64,000 bases of DNA from CBDCYS01 sp965226245 (GTDB lineage Bacteria > Acidobacteriota > Terriglobia > Bryobacterales > UBA6623). The stretch covers positions 2,480,001 to 2,544,000 of the forward strand of contig CBDDCL010000015.1 in assembly GCA_965226245.1 (NCBI GenBank). Reading direction: 5' to 3'. The translations under genes and the position numbers were made by a program. Shown one piece after another: positions 53,303 through 61,479 of the stretch (the first letter of the stretch is position 1; every line of letters begins with the position of its first letter). The notes below the pieces were generated by a model. The model worked only from the letters and a program-made list of their open reading frames with translations, made no database searches and was not told the origin of the DNA.

Positions 53303-53941
53303 CTACCGCGGGCTCGTCATCCCCGGCCCGTTCCCACTAAGGCGGTTTTTCAAGAAATCCAGGACCTCGAGCGAAAAGTAGGACGGCGGCTCAATCGCAA
53401 ACACGGGTTTCTCTTGCAGCAGCGCCAAGTCGACGCCGGGCCATCCGGCGGCGTCAGCACTTTCCCCGACGACCGCGTAGGCGCTTGCCCGGTTGAAATA
53501 CAACTGGTTGCTGAGCTTGAAGTCTTCGGTACCGAACCGCAGGACAGGAAGATACACATCCGGGTTTAGAAATCGGAGAATACTGTTCGACTCCATGATA
53601 ACGAACTCGCGGTCCGCCAGCAGGCGGTTGAGCTCCGGCATGGCGAGGTCCAATTGACCGACCCGGGTACGCACCCAGTAGACTTGCCCGGCGCCGGCTT
53701 TAAGAAACCGGGAGGTGTCGGAGCCGGAGTCCGGATCCATCTCCCGCGTGATGGCAAAGGGGCAATCGGGTTCGTCCACAACGCAGCCACAGTCGTGTCC
53801 GTTGGCCGAACAAACTCCGTGGCCGTACTGCGTGATCTTGAGGGCGGTCCAGCGAAATTCCGGGCTCGCGGCAATGATCCCGGCGGCTAGCGAGGTTTTG
53901 CCGACGCTGCGGCTGTGTCCGCCGATGACGACGAGTTTCAC
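53303..53941 (-). CDS. P-loop NTPase, MobB-like, with a cysteine cluster
   Basis: This 212-residue protein has a Walker A loop GGHSRSVGKTS (7-17) and fold features of MobB (molybdopterin-guanine dinucleotide factor), such as WTALKITQYGHG. Unusual for MobB are Cys44, Cys51, Cys53 and Cys60 in a 17-residue stretch (CSANGHDCGCVVDEPDC), a possible metal or Fe-S site. The later segment FVIMESNSILRFLNPDVYLP fits a DxxG/E-type switch. The GTG start overlaps the stop of a 33-codon open frame by GTGA. No molybdenum genes are near, so the cofactor role is unproved. Confidence 0.7.
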   Translation of the reverse strand: MKLVVIGGHSRSVGKTSLAAGIIAASPEFRWTALKITQYGHGVCSANGHDCGCVVDEPDCPFAITREMDPDSGSDTSRFLKAGAGQVYWVRTRVGQLDLAMPELNRLLADREFVIMESNSILRFLNPDVYLPVLRFGTEDFKLSNQLYFNRASAYAVVGESADAAGWPGVDLALLQEKPVFAIEPPSYFSLEVLDFLKNRLSGNGPGMTSPR

Positions 53942-54038
53942 TTCCGTTGTTCCGTTGAGCCGTTGAGCCGTTGAGCCGTTTTCTCGTTCTTCCGTTGAGC
54001 CTTGCGGCTGAGTCCGACGACGATGATGACGAGCTTCA
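53938..54038 (-). CDS. 33-residue open frame coupling lpxD to the MobB-like gene
   Basis: The frame starts at an ATG that overlaps the lpxD stop (ATGA) and ends at a TGA that overlaps the GTG of the next gene (GTGA). Its first 13 residues, MKLVIIVVGLSRK, mirror the start MKLVVIGGHSRSV of the neighbouring P-loop gene and so look like a partial duplicate. The rest comes from tandem copies of a CGTTGAGC unit (about 53950-54000). It may be translated only as a coupling leader. It is too short to judge as a functional protein. Confidence 0.4.
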
Positions 54039-55061
54039 TTTCCCTTTCTCCGCTTTGGCGGCCTTGCTGAGTTCTTTCAGCTCGGCCATGATCTTCGGCA
54101 GCCGGTTCACCATCGCGAGCTTTCGCAGATGCTCGCGAAGCGGGCGTGCGGGCGTGCCCCAAAGTGTTTCGCCCGGCTGAATCTTGCGAAAGGGGAGGAT
54201 TCCACACTGTCCGCCGATGATAGCTTTGGCGCCGATATGCGCCTTTTCGCCGACGCCGGCCTGGCCGCCCATCACGACGTAGTCCCCGACGACGACCCCT
54301 CCGGAGAGCCCTACCTGCGCGGCCATGACGACGTGTTTCCCCAGGCGGCAGCTATGGCCGATGTGGACCATGTTGTCGAGCTTGGAGCCATCTCCGATCA
54401 CGGTTGCTCCCAGCGCCCCCCGGTCGACGCAGGCGTTGGCGCCGATTTCCACATCGTTGCCGATTTCGACCGTACCGATCTGCGGGAACTTCTCGTAGTG
54501 GTCTTGTTCAAACGCATATCCAAACCCGTCGGCGCCCAGCACGCAGCCGGAATGCAAAATAACACGGTCCCCCGCCGTCACGCCGGCGTAGATGAACACG
54601 CCGGCGTGAACCCGGCAGTCCTCACCCAAGCTGGAGCCGGGGCCGACGGTCACCCCAGCCGCAATCACGGTGTTTTCGCCAACTCGGACCCCGTGTTCTA
54701 GAACGGCATGGGGTCCTACCGAGACGCCCTCCCCAAGTTGAGCTGAATCAGCCACAACGGCGGTCGGGTGGATTCCAGCGTCAGGCCGCGCGGGAGGGTG
54801 CAGAGCCCTCAAAACACGGGCGAACGCGTTTCGTGGTTGCGCCACGCGGATCACGGTTCGGCCGGCGGGCAGCCCCACCCCGGGAGCGATCATCAAACAG
54901 CCGGCTTGAGAGGCAGCAGCCGCCGTTTCCGCCTTGTCTCCCTCCACGAAGGCGATCTGGGACGCCGTTGCCAGCTCGACAGCGTTGCAGGCCGCTACTT
55001 CGAGAGTTGCGTTGCCTTCGACGTCAGCTCCTAGAAGGCCGGCGATTTGCTGGACTGTCAT
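54036..55061 (-). CDS. lpxD: UDP-3-O-(3-hydroxyacyl)glucosamine N-acyltransferase
   Basis: This 341-residue enzyme adds the N-linked hydroxyacyl chain in lipid A synthesis. The N-terminal uridine-binding domain (about 1-100) begins QQIAGLLGADVEGNATLEVA. A left-handed beta helix of hexapeptide repeats follows (for example VSVGPHAVLEHGVRVGENTV, IGNDVEIGANACVDRGALGA), with the catalytic His in MVHIGHSCRLGKHVVMAAQV. The C-terminal helix carries LPKIMAELKELSKAAKA. It shows that the organism makes lipopolysaccharide, although no other lpx genes are in the window. Confidence 0.95.
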   Translation of the reverse strand: MTVQQIAGLLGADVEGNATLEVAACNAVELATASQIAFVEGDKAETAAAASQAGCLMIAPGVGLPAGRTVIRVAQPRNAFARVLRALHPPARPDAGIHPTAVVADSAQLGEGVSVGPHAVLEHGVRVGENTVIAAGVTVGPGSSLGEDCRVHAGVFIYAGVTAGDRVILHSGCVLGADGFGYAFEQDHYEKFPQIGTVEIGNDVEIGANACVDRGALGATVIGDGSKLDNMVHIGHSCRLGKHVVMAAQVGLSGGVVVGDYVVMGGQAGVGEKAHIGAKAIIGGQCGILPFRKIQPGETLWGTPARPLREHLRKLAMVNRLPKIMAELKELSKAAKAEKGK

Positions 55062-55137
55062 CGTTTCGTGGTCTGAGTTACCTCAAAACCGGTCTCGCTC
55101 GCGTGCGGCTCCGGACACTTTAGTATCGTAACAAGGT

Positions 55138-55968
55138 ATGTCCTATTTTCCGCCTCCGCATTTCCGCGGGGGAATTCACCGATTCTCGCGGCTGTCAATC
55201 GGCTGTGCTTTATTGCTGGTTTGCTCGGTTCCCGCCCCGGCCTGGGGTCCTCTCGGCCATCGGGTGATTGCCCGCATCGCGGAGCAGCATCTCGGCCCCA
55301 GAGCTCGTGGCCGTTTGCGGTTCTACTTCGGCAAGGACATGCAGCTTGCCGACCAGGCCATGTGGGCGGACGAGGTCCGCGAGCAGCGTCCCGAGACGGC
55401 GCTCTGGCACTACATCAATATCCCTCCACAGGCCACCGCCCTCAAGGCGAAACGGGATTGTCCGCGGGACGATTGCGTGACCGCCAAGATTCGCGAATTC
55501 GTGGGCATTGCGCGGCTCGCTCTGCGAGGAAAAGACCAAGTCTCGGAAGCCGCGCGGTACGTGATTCACCTGACGGGGGACCTCCACCAGCCTCTCCACG
55601 CAGGCCATATCGAGGACCGCGGCGGGAACGAAATCATGGTGAAGTTTCGCGGCGAAGATAAGAACCTGCACCAGGTTTGGGACACGGGAATCCTCACTCT
55701 AAGCGGCGAGGATGAGCTGGCGCTCGCGGACCGCCTCAACGACCGGATCACCCCGGAGAAGAAGAAACAGTGGCTGCGCGGCCAGCCCCGCGACTGGGCC
55801 TGGGAATCACACTTGGCGGCCGTCCAGGTTGCCTACGGGGCCTTGCCGGCCGGGGAAAACAAGGTGCTGGGTGACGAATACCTGCGCCAAGCCCGTGCCG
55901 TGATTGAAGAACAACTCGCCAAGGCGGGCGTGCGGCTGGCGGAGTTGCTGAATCAGACCTGGCCTTGA
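55138..55968 (+). CDS. Secreted S1/P1-type nuclease
   Basis: This 276-residue zinc nuclease degrades single-stranded nucleic acids outside the cytoplasm. A signal peptide ends ...CSVPAPA, and the mature chain starts WGPLGHRVIARIAEQHL, where the N-terminal Trp and the next His bind zinc. Further ligands lie in WADEVR, LWHYINIP, YVIHLTGDLHQPLHAGHIED with GGNEI, and NLHQVWDTGIL. W798-like C-terminal helices complete the fold. It is divergently transcribed from lpxD with a short 76-bp gap. Confidence 0.93.
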   Translation: MSYFPPPHFRGGIHRFSRLSIGCALLLVCSVPAPAWGPLGHRVIARIAEQHLGPRARGRLRFYFGKDMQLADQAMWADEVREQRPETALWHYINIPPQATALKAKRDCPRDDCVTAKIREFVGIARLALRGKDQVSEAARYVIHLTGDLHQPLHAGHIEDRGGNEIMVKFRGEDKNLHQVWDTGILTLSGEDELALADRLNDRITPEKKKQWLRGQPRDWAWESHLAAVQVAYGALPAGENKVLGDEYLRQARAVIEEQLAKAGVRLAELLNQTWP

Positions 55969-56103
55969 GGGGCGAGACCCTGATTCTACCGTGAGGCCAC
56001 GCCGAACCCAAGTTGAGAGTTCACTGAAGAGTTGCGGAAGCGGTTCTCTCCATGTAGTTTGAAGATCGGTCAATATCGATTCAGGGAGCAAAGCTCACAG
56101 AAC

Positions 56104-57749
56104 ATGGCGAAAGAGTGGATCAATGAGCTGTACTTTGGAGACAACCTCCAGATCCTCAGACAGCACGTAGAGGACGAAAGCGTTGATCTAGTTTATCTGG
56201 ACCCTCCCTTTAATTCGAACGCAAGCTACAACGTGCTGTTCAAGGAAAAGAGCGGCGAGGAGTCAGATGCTCAGATCATGGCCTTCGAGGACACGTGGCA
56301 CTGGGGGCTGGAGTCCGAAGCAGCCTTCCGCGAGATTGTGACTGGAGGTCCGCGAAAGTTGGCTGACCTGATGAACACGCTCATCACCTTCCTTGGCCGT
56401 AACGACATGATGGCTTACCTGGTGATGATGGCGATCCGGTTGCTGGAGTTTCACCGGGTATTGAAGTCTCATGGAAGCATTTACCTTCACTGCGATCCCA
56501 CCGCGAGCCACTATCTCAAGGTCGTGATGGACGCTGTGTTCCAGCCCTACAACTTCAAAACCGAGATTGTCTGGAAGCGGACGAGCGCGCACAGCGATGC
56601 GAAGCAGGGACGCAAGCAGCACGGCCGTGTTCATGGTGCGATTTTTTTTATACCAGGGCGGGCGCGAACTACACATGGAATCAGCTTCATACACCGTACA
56701 GGGAAGATTACATCAAGCAGTTCTATCGCCACATCGAGCCCGAAACCGGGCGCCGCTACCGGTTGGACAATCTGACAGGACCCGGCGGTGCTGCTAAGGG
56801 CAACCCGATGTACGAAGTCATGGGTGTTTCGCGTTACTGGCGGTATAGCCGGGAAAAGATGGACGAGCTTATTCGGGGAGGCCGAGTTGTGCAGACCAAC
56901 CCTGGATCTGTCCCAGCCTACAAGCGATATTTGGACGAGATGCCGGGCGTACCGATTCAGGATATTTGGACAGACATCAAGCCCATAGGTGCGCAAGCAG
57001 CCGAACGCCTCGGGTATCCGACCCAGAAACCGGAATCGCTGCTGGAACGGATCATCGGTGCCAGCAGCAACGAGGGAGACGTTGTGCTCGACCCCTTCTG
57101 TGGCTGTGGCACTACCGTAGCCGTGGCTGAAAGATTGAAACGCCGATGGATTGGAATCGATATAACTTACGTCGCGGTCAATCTGGTCCAACGGCGTCTT
57201 CGTGACCACTTCGAGGGTGAGCTGAGTGACTACCGAGTCGTTGGAGCCCCAAAGGATCTCAAAGGGGCGGAAGAGCTGAAGAATATCAACCGCTATCAGT
57301 TCGAATGGTGGGCCGTTGACCTTGTAGACGCCCGGCCCGCGAAAGGCCGAAAAAAGGGAGCGGACGAAGGCGTTGACGGCTACATTTACTTCTTTGACGA
57401 CAAAAGCAACGAAGCCAAGAAAGTTATCGTGCAGGTCAAGAGTGGGCACGTCGGCGTGAGGGACGTTCGTGACCTCAAGGGAACAATGGAGCGAGAGAAG
57501 GCTGCTATAGCAGTTCTCATCACGCTTCGCGATCCAACGGAACCTATGAAACGGGAATCGGTGGCGGCAGGCTTTTACGAACCTGAGTGGTCATCGGCAT
57601 CGGCAAGGTACCAAAGACTTCAGATCCTGACGGTGGCGGAGCTGCTTTCCGGCAAGAAGCTTGAATACTCGAGACGGAGAGTTGAGACATTCAACAAAGC
57701 CGAGCGCAAGCGCAAGAAGCCTTTACCTACCCAAGGCTTGTTGCTTTGA
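56104..57749 (+). pseudogene. DNA methyltransferase-Mrr-like nuclease fusion, split by a -1 change in a T8 run
   Basis: From ATG 56104 the first frame has LYFGDNLQILRQHV and the motif IV VYLDPPFNSNASYN, a beta-class N4/N6 amino-methyltransferase layout. At T8 (56642-56649) the frame is lost; adding one T restores family sequence (YTWNQLHTPYREDYIKQFYR) through motif I VLDPFCGCGTTVAVAERL. The C-terminal part (KKGADEGVDGYIYFFDD, KKVIVQVKSGHVGVRDVRDL) is Mrr-like, with D and QVK as catalytic residues. An intact product would be about 549 residues and combine modification with cutting. It could be a mutation, a sequencing indel or a phase switch. Confidence 0.85.
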
Positions 57750-57769
57750 GTGCAACGCCGACGAGCTTG

Positions 57770-57969
57770 GCCGACCAGGTGGGCTCTCCGATAGCGAGCG
57801 GCAGAGCGTGTTGGGGCATGCGGATCGTGAGATGACGATGCACTACACCCATGTCGAGGGCGAGCGGGTGCGGGCGGGCCTGGAGCGCGTGGCGGACCGT
57901 CTGCTGAAGAAGCGGGAGGCGGGGGGGGGGCAAGGAGAAGAAGGCATGAGCGGAAAAGGCGAAAAGATG
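57770..57969 (+). pseudogene. Tyrosine recombinase C-terminal fragment
   Basis: In the frame GLSDSERQSVLGHADREMTM, then HYTHVEGERVRAGLERVADR, the LGH and the tyrosine of HYTHVE are the last active-site parts of a tyrosine recombinase (phage/integron type). The upstream R-H residues and core-binding domain are missing. It sits 20 bases after the methyltransferase stop, so it likely stems from a mobile island that carried the modification gene. Confidence 0.7.
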
Positions 57970-58056
57970 CAGTATTGTTTGAACTATTTCTTTGACCGCC
58001 TGAAAATTTTACAACAAAGATGTTCGGGCCGAAATGTTTTGGGGCATACTTGAGAT

Positions 58057-58173
58057 ATGCCTCGACCCGCCCTGCGTGTTCGCGTCTCCAAGAAGGATCA
58101 AGAGGCGCTGAAGAAGGTTCTCGCTGGCGGCATTATCGCGGTTTGCCTCGAACAGAGCCGCGGCGCCCTGTGA
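58057..58173 (+). pseudogene. Short IS630-like N-terminal fragment
   Basis: From ATG 58057 the frame reads MPRPALRVRVSKKDQEALKK then VLAGG, similar to the first helices of IS630-type transposases, and turns into unrelated residues until the stop at 58173. It is not part of the complete IS630 next door, whose N-terminus differs. The call is tentative. The rest of 57970-58216 holds no gene. Confidence 0.35.
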
Positions 58174-58217
58174 CGACCTCACCGCCGAAAGACAAGGATA
58201 AAAGAAGTGCTAGGCCC

Positions 58218-58699
58218 CATTCGCGGGAGCATCAGGACGCAGCTACGGCTTCTTCTGCGTTGCGAAGGACACGGCGGGTAACGTGGAGGAGCAGACCCTT
58301 GCTTCTGAAACAATGACGATCGTTACGCCGGTTCAAGCTGTGGTGATTGATATCAAGCCAGGCAGTGACACCAACTGCTTCAACGTGGACGGGAACGGCG
58401 TGATCCCTGTAGCGATCCTCGGGAGCGACACATTCGATGTGAGCCAGATTGACACATTGACTCTACTTTTTGCGGGCTTGGAAACTCGAGTACGCGGCAA
58501 AAAAGGACCGCTTTGTTCGATCCAAGAGGTCAACGGCGATGCATTCCCGGATCTGGTTTGCCAATTTGAAGACGATGCTTCTGCGTGGAGCACCGGCGCT
58601 ACGGAGGCAGAACTCACCGGGAACCTGCTGGACGGAACGCCTTTCCAAGGCACGGACAGCATCTGTATAGAAAACAAGAACCTACCTCCGGCTGACTAG
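58218..58699 (+). pseudogene. C-terminal fragment of a large Ig-like/repeat-rich surface protein
   Basis: The frame enters without a start as GASGRSYGFFCVAKDTAGNV, the end of an Ig-like domain. It continues into VVIDIKPGSDTNCFNVDGNG and VIPVAILGSDTFDVSQID, then EVNGDAFPDLVCQFEDDAS, a terminal module found on many secreted bacterial proteins, often with calcium-type DxNGD loops. It ends at TAG 58697-58699, exactly where the IS630 begins. A GTG at 58283 could start a 138-residue protein, but the body of the gene is missing. Confidence 0.7.
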
Positions 58700-59928
58700 T
58701 ATAACGTTTCATCAAAACATAACCATAGGACAATGTTTTTTGCTAGACTGGTTGCATGGCAGGAAAATCGAAGCGTCCGCCACTGCTGCTCACTCCCGAA
58801 GAGGTGCAACATCTGAAACGTCTGCGGCGTTCGCGGAAGGCTCCGGCCCGGGAGCTGCAGCGCGCCGAGATTCTGTGGCGCTATCATGGCGGCGAGACCA
58901 TCGCCGAGATTATGCGGGCCGTGAAGATGACCCGCAAGAGCGTTGGGAAATGGATCGAGCGAGCCCTCGCCATGGGGGCGGAAGCAGCCCTCAAGGATGC
59001 CTATCATCGTCCCTACGAGCCCCGCATCAGCGAAGAAGCCAAAGCCTGGGTGGTGCACCTGGCCTGTTGCAAACCCAAGGAACTGGGATACTCCGCCGAG
59101 CTGTGGACCCGCAGTGCGCTCGCTCGGCACGTGCGCCAGCATGCCGTGGAAGCGGGCTATCCGGCGCTGGCCCAAGCGGCCAAGGCGACGGTCCACCGGA
59201 TTCTGGCCGCCCAACCGCTGCATCCGGAAAAGGTGAAGTACTACCGGCAGCGCCGCGATCCGGATTTCGAGTCCAAGATGCGGCAGGTGCTGCTGGTCTA
59301 CCGCGAGGTGGCGCTGCAAAATGAAAGCTCTGGCGAGGGCGGCCCCTCGCCGGGCGTGATCACGGTTTCGGTGGACGAAAAGCCCGGCGTGCAAGCGATC
59401 GCCAACACCGCGCCGGACCTGCCGCCGGTGCCGGGGCGGCATCCTTGTGTGGCCCGCGATCACGAATACAAACGTCTGGGAACCTGCTCGATTCTGGCGG
59501 CGCTAGACTTGCACGACGGCCGGGTGACGGCGCGGGTCGAGCGGCGGCGCCGCAGCCGGGAATTCATCTTGTTGCTGAAGGATCTGGACCAAACCTGCCC
59601 GGCCGGCTGCACCATCCGATTGATCTTGGACAATCATTCCGCTCACATATCCAAGGAGACAAAGGCCTATTTGGCGACGCGTCCGAACCGCTTCAAATAC
59701 GTACATACGCCCACCCACGGGTCTTGGCTCAACATTGTCGAGACCCTGTTTAGAAAGATGGCGCGCACCTTTCTCAAGGGCATTCGAGTGGAGTCCTGGG
59801 CGGAGCTTCGAGAACGAATCCTGCTGGGAATCGCGGAGATCAATGCCGCTCCAGTCGTTCACCGCTGGGGCAAGTTCGAGGCGCTCGAGGCCGCCTGAGA
59901 TGGTGTATCTTTTAATGAAACGATATAC
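58699..59928 (+). mobile_element. Complete IS630-family insertion sequence
   Basis: The left end gtataacgtttcatcaaaac (from 58699) is an imperfect inverse of the right end ttttaatgaaacgatatac (to 59928). A TA dinucleotide adjoins each end (58700-58701, 59926-59927), as expected for the TA target of IS630. One intact gene is inside. A second copy provides the first 153 bases of this window. Right of it, 59929-60055 contains no gene. Confidence 0.88.
58756..59898 (+). CDS. IS630-family transposase
   Basis: This 380-residue protein has an N-terminal helix-turn-helix region (ETIAEIMRAVKMTRKSVGKW) and a long second DNA-binding region. The DDE core consists of GVITVSVDEKPGVQAIA (first Asp, about residue 214), CTIRLILDNHSAHISKET (second Asp), and THGSWLNIVETLFRKMART (catalytic Glu, about residue 333). 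It has normal length without frame breaks and is probably functional. The ATG 58756 lies 57 bases after the left end. Confidence 0.93.
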   Translation: MAGKSKRPPLLLTPEEVQHLKRLRRSRKAPARELQRAEILWRYHGGETIAEIMRAVKMTRKSVGKWIERALAMGAEAALKDAYHRPYEPRISEEAKAWVVHLACCKPKELGYSAELWTRSALARHVRQHAVEAGYPALAQAAKATVHRILAAQPLHPEKVKYYRQRRDPDFESKMRQVLLVYREVALQNESSGEGGPSPGVITVSVDEKPGVQAIANTAPDLPPVPGRHPCVARDHEYKRLGTCSILAALDLHDGRVTARVERRRRSREFILLLKDLDQTCPAGCTIRLILDNHSAHISKETKAYLATRPNRFKYVHTPTHGSWLNIVETLFRKMARTFLKGIRVESWAELRERILLGIAEINAAPVVHRWGKFEALEAA

Positions 59929-60055
59929 CGGCCCTCTGAAATTTCCTGCCATATGCGGCCATGCGGGTTCATGACCCGGCATTCCCATTGCTTCCGTTAC
60001 GCCCCCACCGTTACGATGAGATACTGATTCGTTCACACCTCCCGGCAGGTTCCCC

Positions 60056-60859
60056 GTGCGCGCAGCCGAACTAACCGTCCTCGATCAGATCATTGTGCGC
60101 AAGCGGGCGGAGCTGCTGGTTCAGCAGGCGAGCATCGGGATCGAGGAACTTGAGCAGATACCGCGGCCGCCCCGGCGTCCGTTCCGCTCGGCGCTCGAAA
60201 TGAAGCGCCCGGCCATTATTTCGGAAGTCAAGAAGGCCTCGCCCTCCGCCGGAGTCATCGCGCAAGATTTCGATCCCGCCGCGATCGCCTCGAGCTACGA
60301 ACAGGGCGGCGCCGCAGCCTTATCCGTTCTCACCGACCAGCAGTTCTTTCAAGGATCGCTGGAGCATCTCGACGAAGCGCGCCGGGCGACCCGGCTGCCG
60401 GTTTTGCGAAAAGACTTTACACTGGACCGCTACCACTTGCTGGAGGCCTCGGTGGCCGGCGCCGACGCGGTTCTGCTGATTGTCGCGGCGCTCCCCGATA
60501 TCGAATTGAGCGTCCTTCTGGAGCAGGCCGAGGAACTCGACTTGGAAGCGCTGGTCGAGGTCCATGACGAGTCAGAGCTTGATCGCGCGCTCGGCGTTGG
60601 CGCGAAGCTGATCGGAATCAACAACCGCAATCTCAAGACACTCGAGGTGTCACTCGAGACCTCGCTTCAGCTCGCCGAAAAAATACCGCCTGGCGTCCCG
60701 TGGATCAGCGAAAGCGGCATCCGTGCTCCAGAAGACCTGAAGTTGCTGATGGATGCCGGTTGCCGGGCTTTCTTGATCGGCGAGAGTCTGATGAAACAGC
60801 AAGACCCGGGTGCTGCTCTGGCAAATCTCATCGAAGGAGCACGATCTCTTGCCTCCTGA
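60056..60859 (+). CDS. trpC: Indole-3-glycerol phosphate synthase
   Basis: This 267-residue barrel enzyme closes the indole ring from carboxyphenylaminodeoxyribulose phosphate. Family segments are PAIISEVKKASPSAGVIAQD (catalytic Lys), AAALSVLTDQQFFQGSLEHL, LPVLRKDFTLDRYHLLEASV (Lys as general acid), LEALVEVHDESELDRAL, KLIGINNRNLKTLEVSLETS and WISESGIRAPEDLKLL. It starts at GTG 60056 behind a CAGG. It is the first gene of the trp cluster, 127 bases from an IS630 end, and overlaps trpF by 11 bases. Confidence 0.96.
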   Translation: MRAAELTVLDQIIVRKRAELLVQQASIGIEELEQIPRPPRRPFRSALEMKRPAIISEVKKASPSAGVIAQDFDPAAIASSYEQGGAAALSVLTDQQFFQGSLEHLDEARRATRLPVLRKDFTLDRYHLLEASVAGADAVLLIVAALPDIELSVLLEQAEELDLEALVEVHDESELDRALGVGAKLIGINNRNLKTLEVSLETSLQLAEKIPPGVPWISESGIRAPEDLKLLMDAGCRAFLIGESLMKQQDPGAALANLIEGARSLAS

Positions 60860-61475
60860 AGTCATCAAGGTCTGCGGCATCACCAGCGTGGCGGATGCTC
60901 TCTTCGCGGCCCAGCACGGCGCCACCGCGCTGGGTTTCGTCTTCTACCAAGGCAGTCCGCGCTACATCCGCGTTGACCAGGCCGCCATCATCTCCGCGGT
61001 CGTTCCCAAGGACGTGCTTCGAGTCGGGCTATTTGTCAATGAGACCAGGGAGCAGGTCGAGAATACCGCACGCGCGGCACGCCTCGACGTAGTCCAGTTG
61101 CACGGCGATGAACCGCCTGGGTACTGCAACGCCCTGGAAGGTTTGCGGGTATGGAAGGCCTTCCACGTCCGCGAATACTTCCAGCCGCCGGTGCTTGATG
61201 AGTATTCCTGCGAAGCCTATTTGCTGGATGCCGCCTCGACCGATGGAACTTTCGGCGGAACCGGCCGCACCTTCCCATGGCCGGTTGCCCGTGATGCAAA
61301 GCGCCACGGCAAGATCATCGTGGCCGGCGGGCTCGACGGAGACAACGTCGCCGAAGCGATCCGGCAGGTCAACCCGTGGGGCGTTGACGCCAGCTCGAAA
61401 CTCGAGCGCAAACCCGGCCTCAAGGATAACGAAAAGGTCCGAAGCTATCTGGAAGCCGCGAAATCGGTAGAGTAA
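60849..61475 (+). CDS. trpF: Phosphoribosylanthranilate isomerase
   Basis: This roughly 208-residue enzyme converts phosphoribosylanthranilate to the linear ketose used by TrpC. TTG 60849 is chosen as start because AAGGAG lies nine bases before it and the protein then begins LPPEVIKVCGITSVADALFA, where the Cys of KVCG is catalytic. Other parts are GFVFYQGSPRYI, VVQLHGDEPP, the acidic residue in AYLLDAAS, and IIVAGGLDGDNVAEAIR. It overlaps trpC and is followed by trpB after four bases. Confidence 0.95.
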   Translation: MPPEVIKVCGITSVADALFAAQHGATALGFVFYQGSPRYIRVDQAAIISAVVPKDVLRVGLFVNETREQVENTARAARLDVVQLHGDEPPGYCNALEGLRVWKAFHVREYFQPPVLDEYSCEAYLLDAASTDGTFGGTGRTFPWPVARDAKRHGKIIVAGGLDGDNVAEAIRQVNPWGVDASSKLERKPGLKDNEKVRSYLEAAKSVE

Positions 61476-61479
61476 GTAA

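Noticed and set aside
56104..57749. Programmed ribosomal frameshift in the methyltransferase
   Set aside because: The T8 tract could allow slippage, but there is no downstream stimulator I could identify and simple mutation or indel error is more likely.
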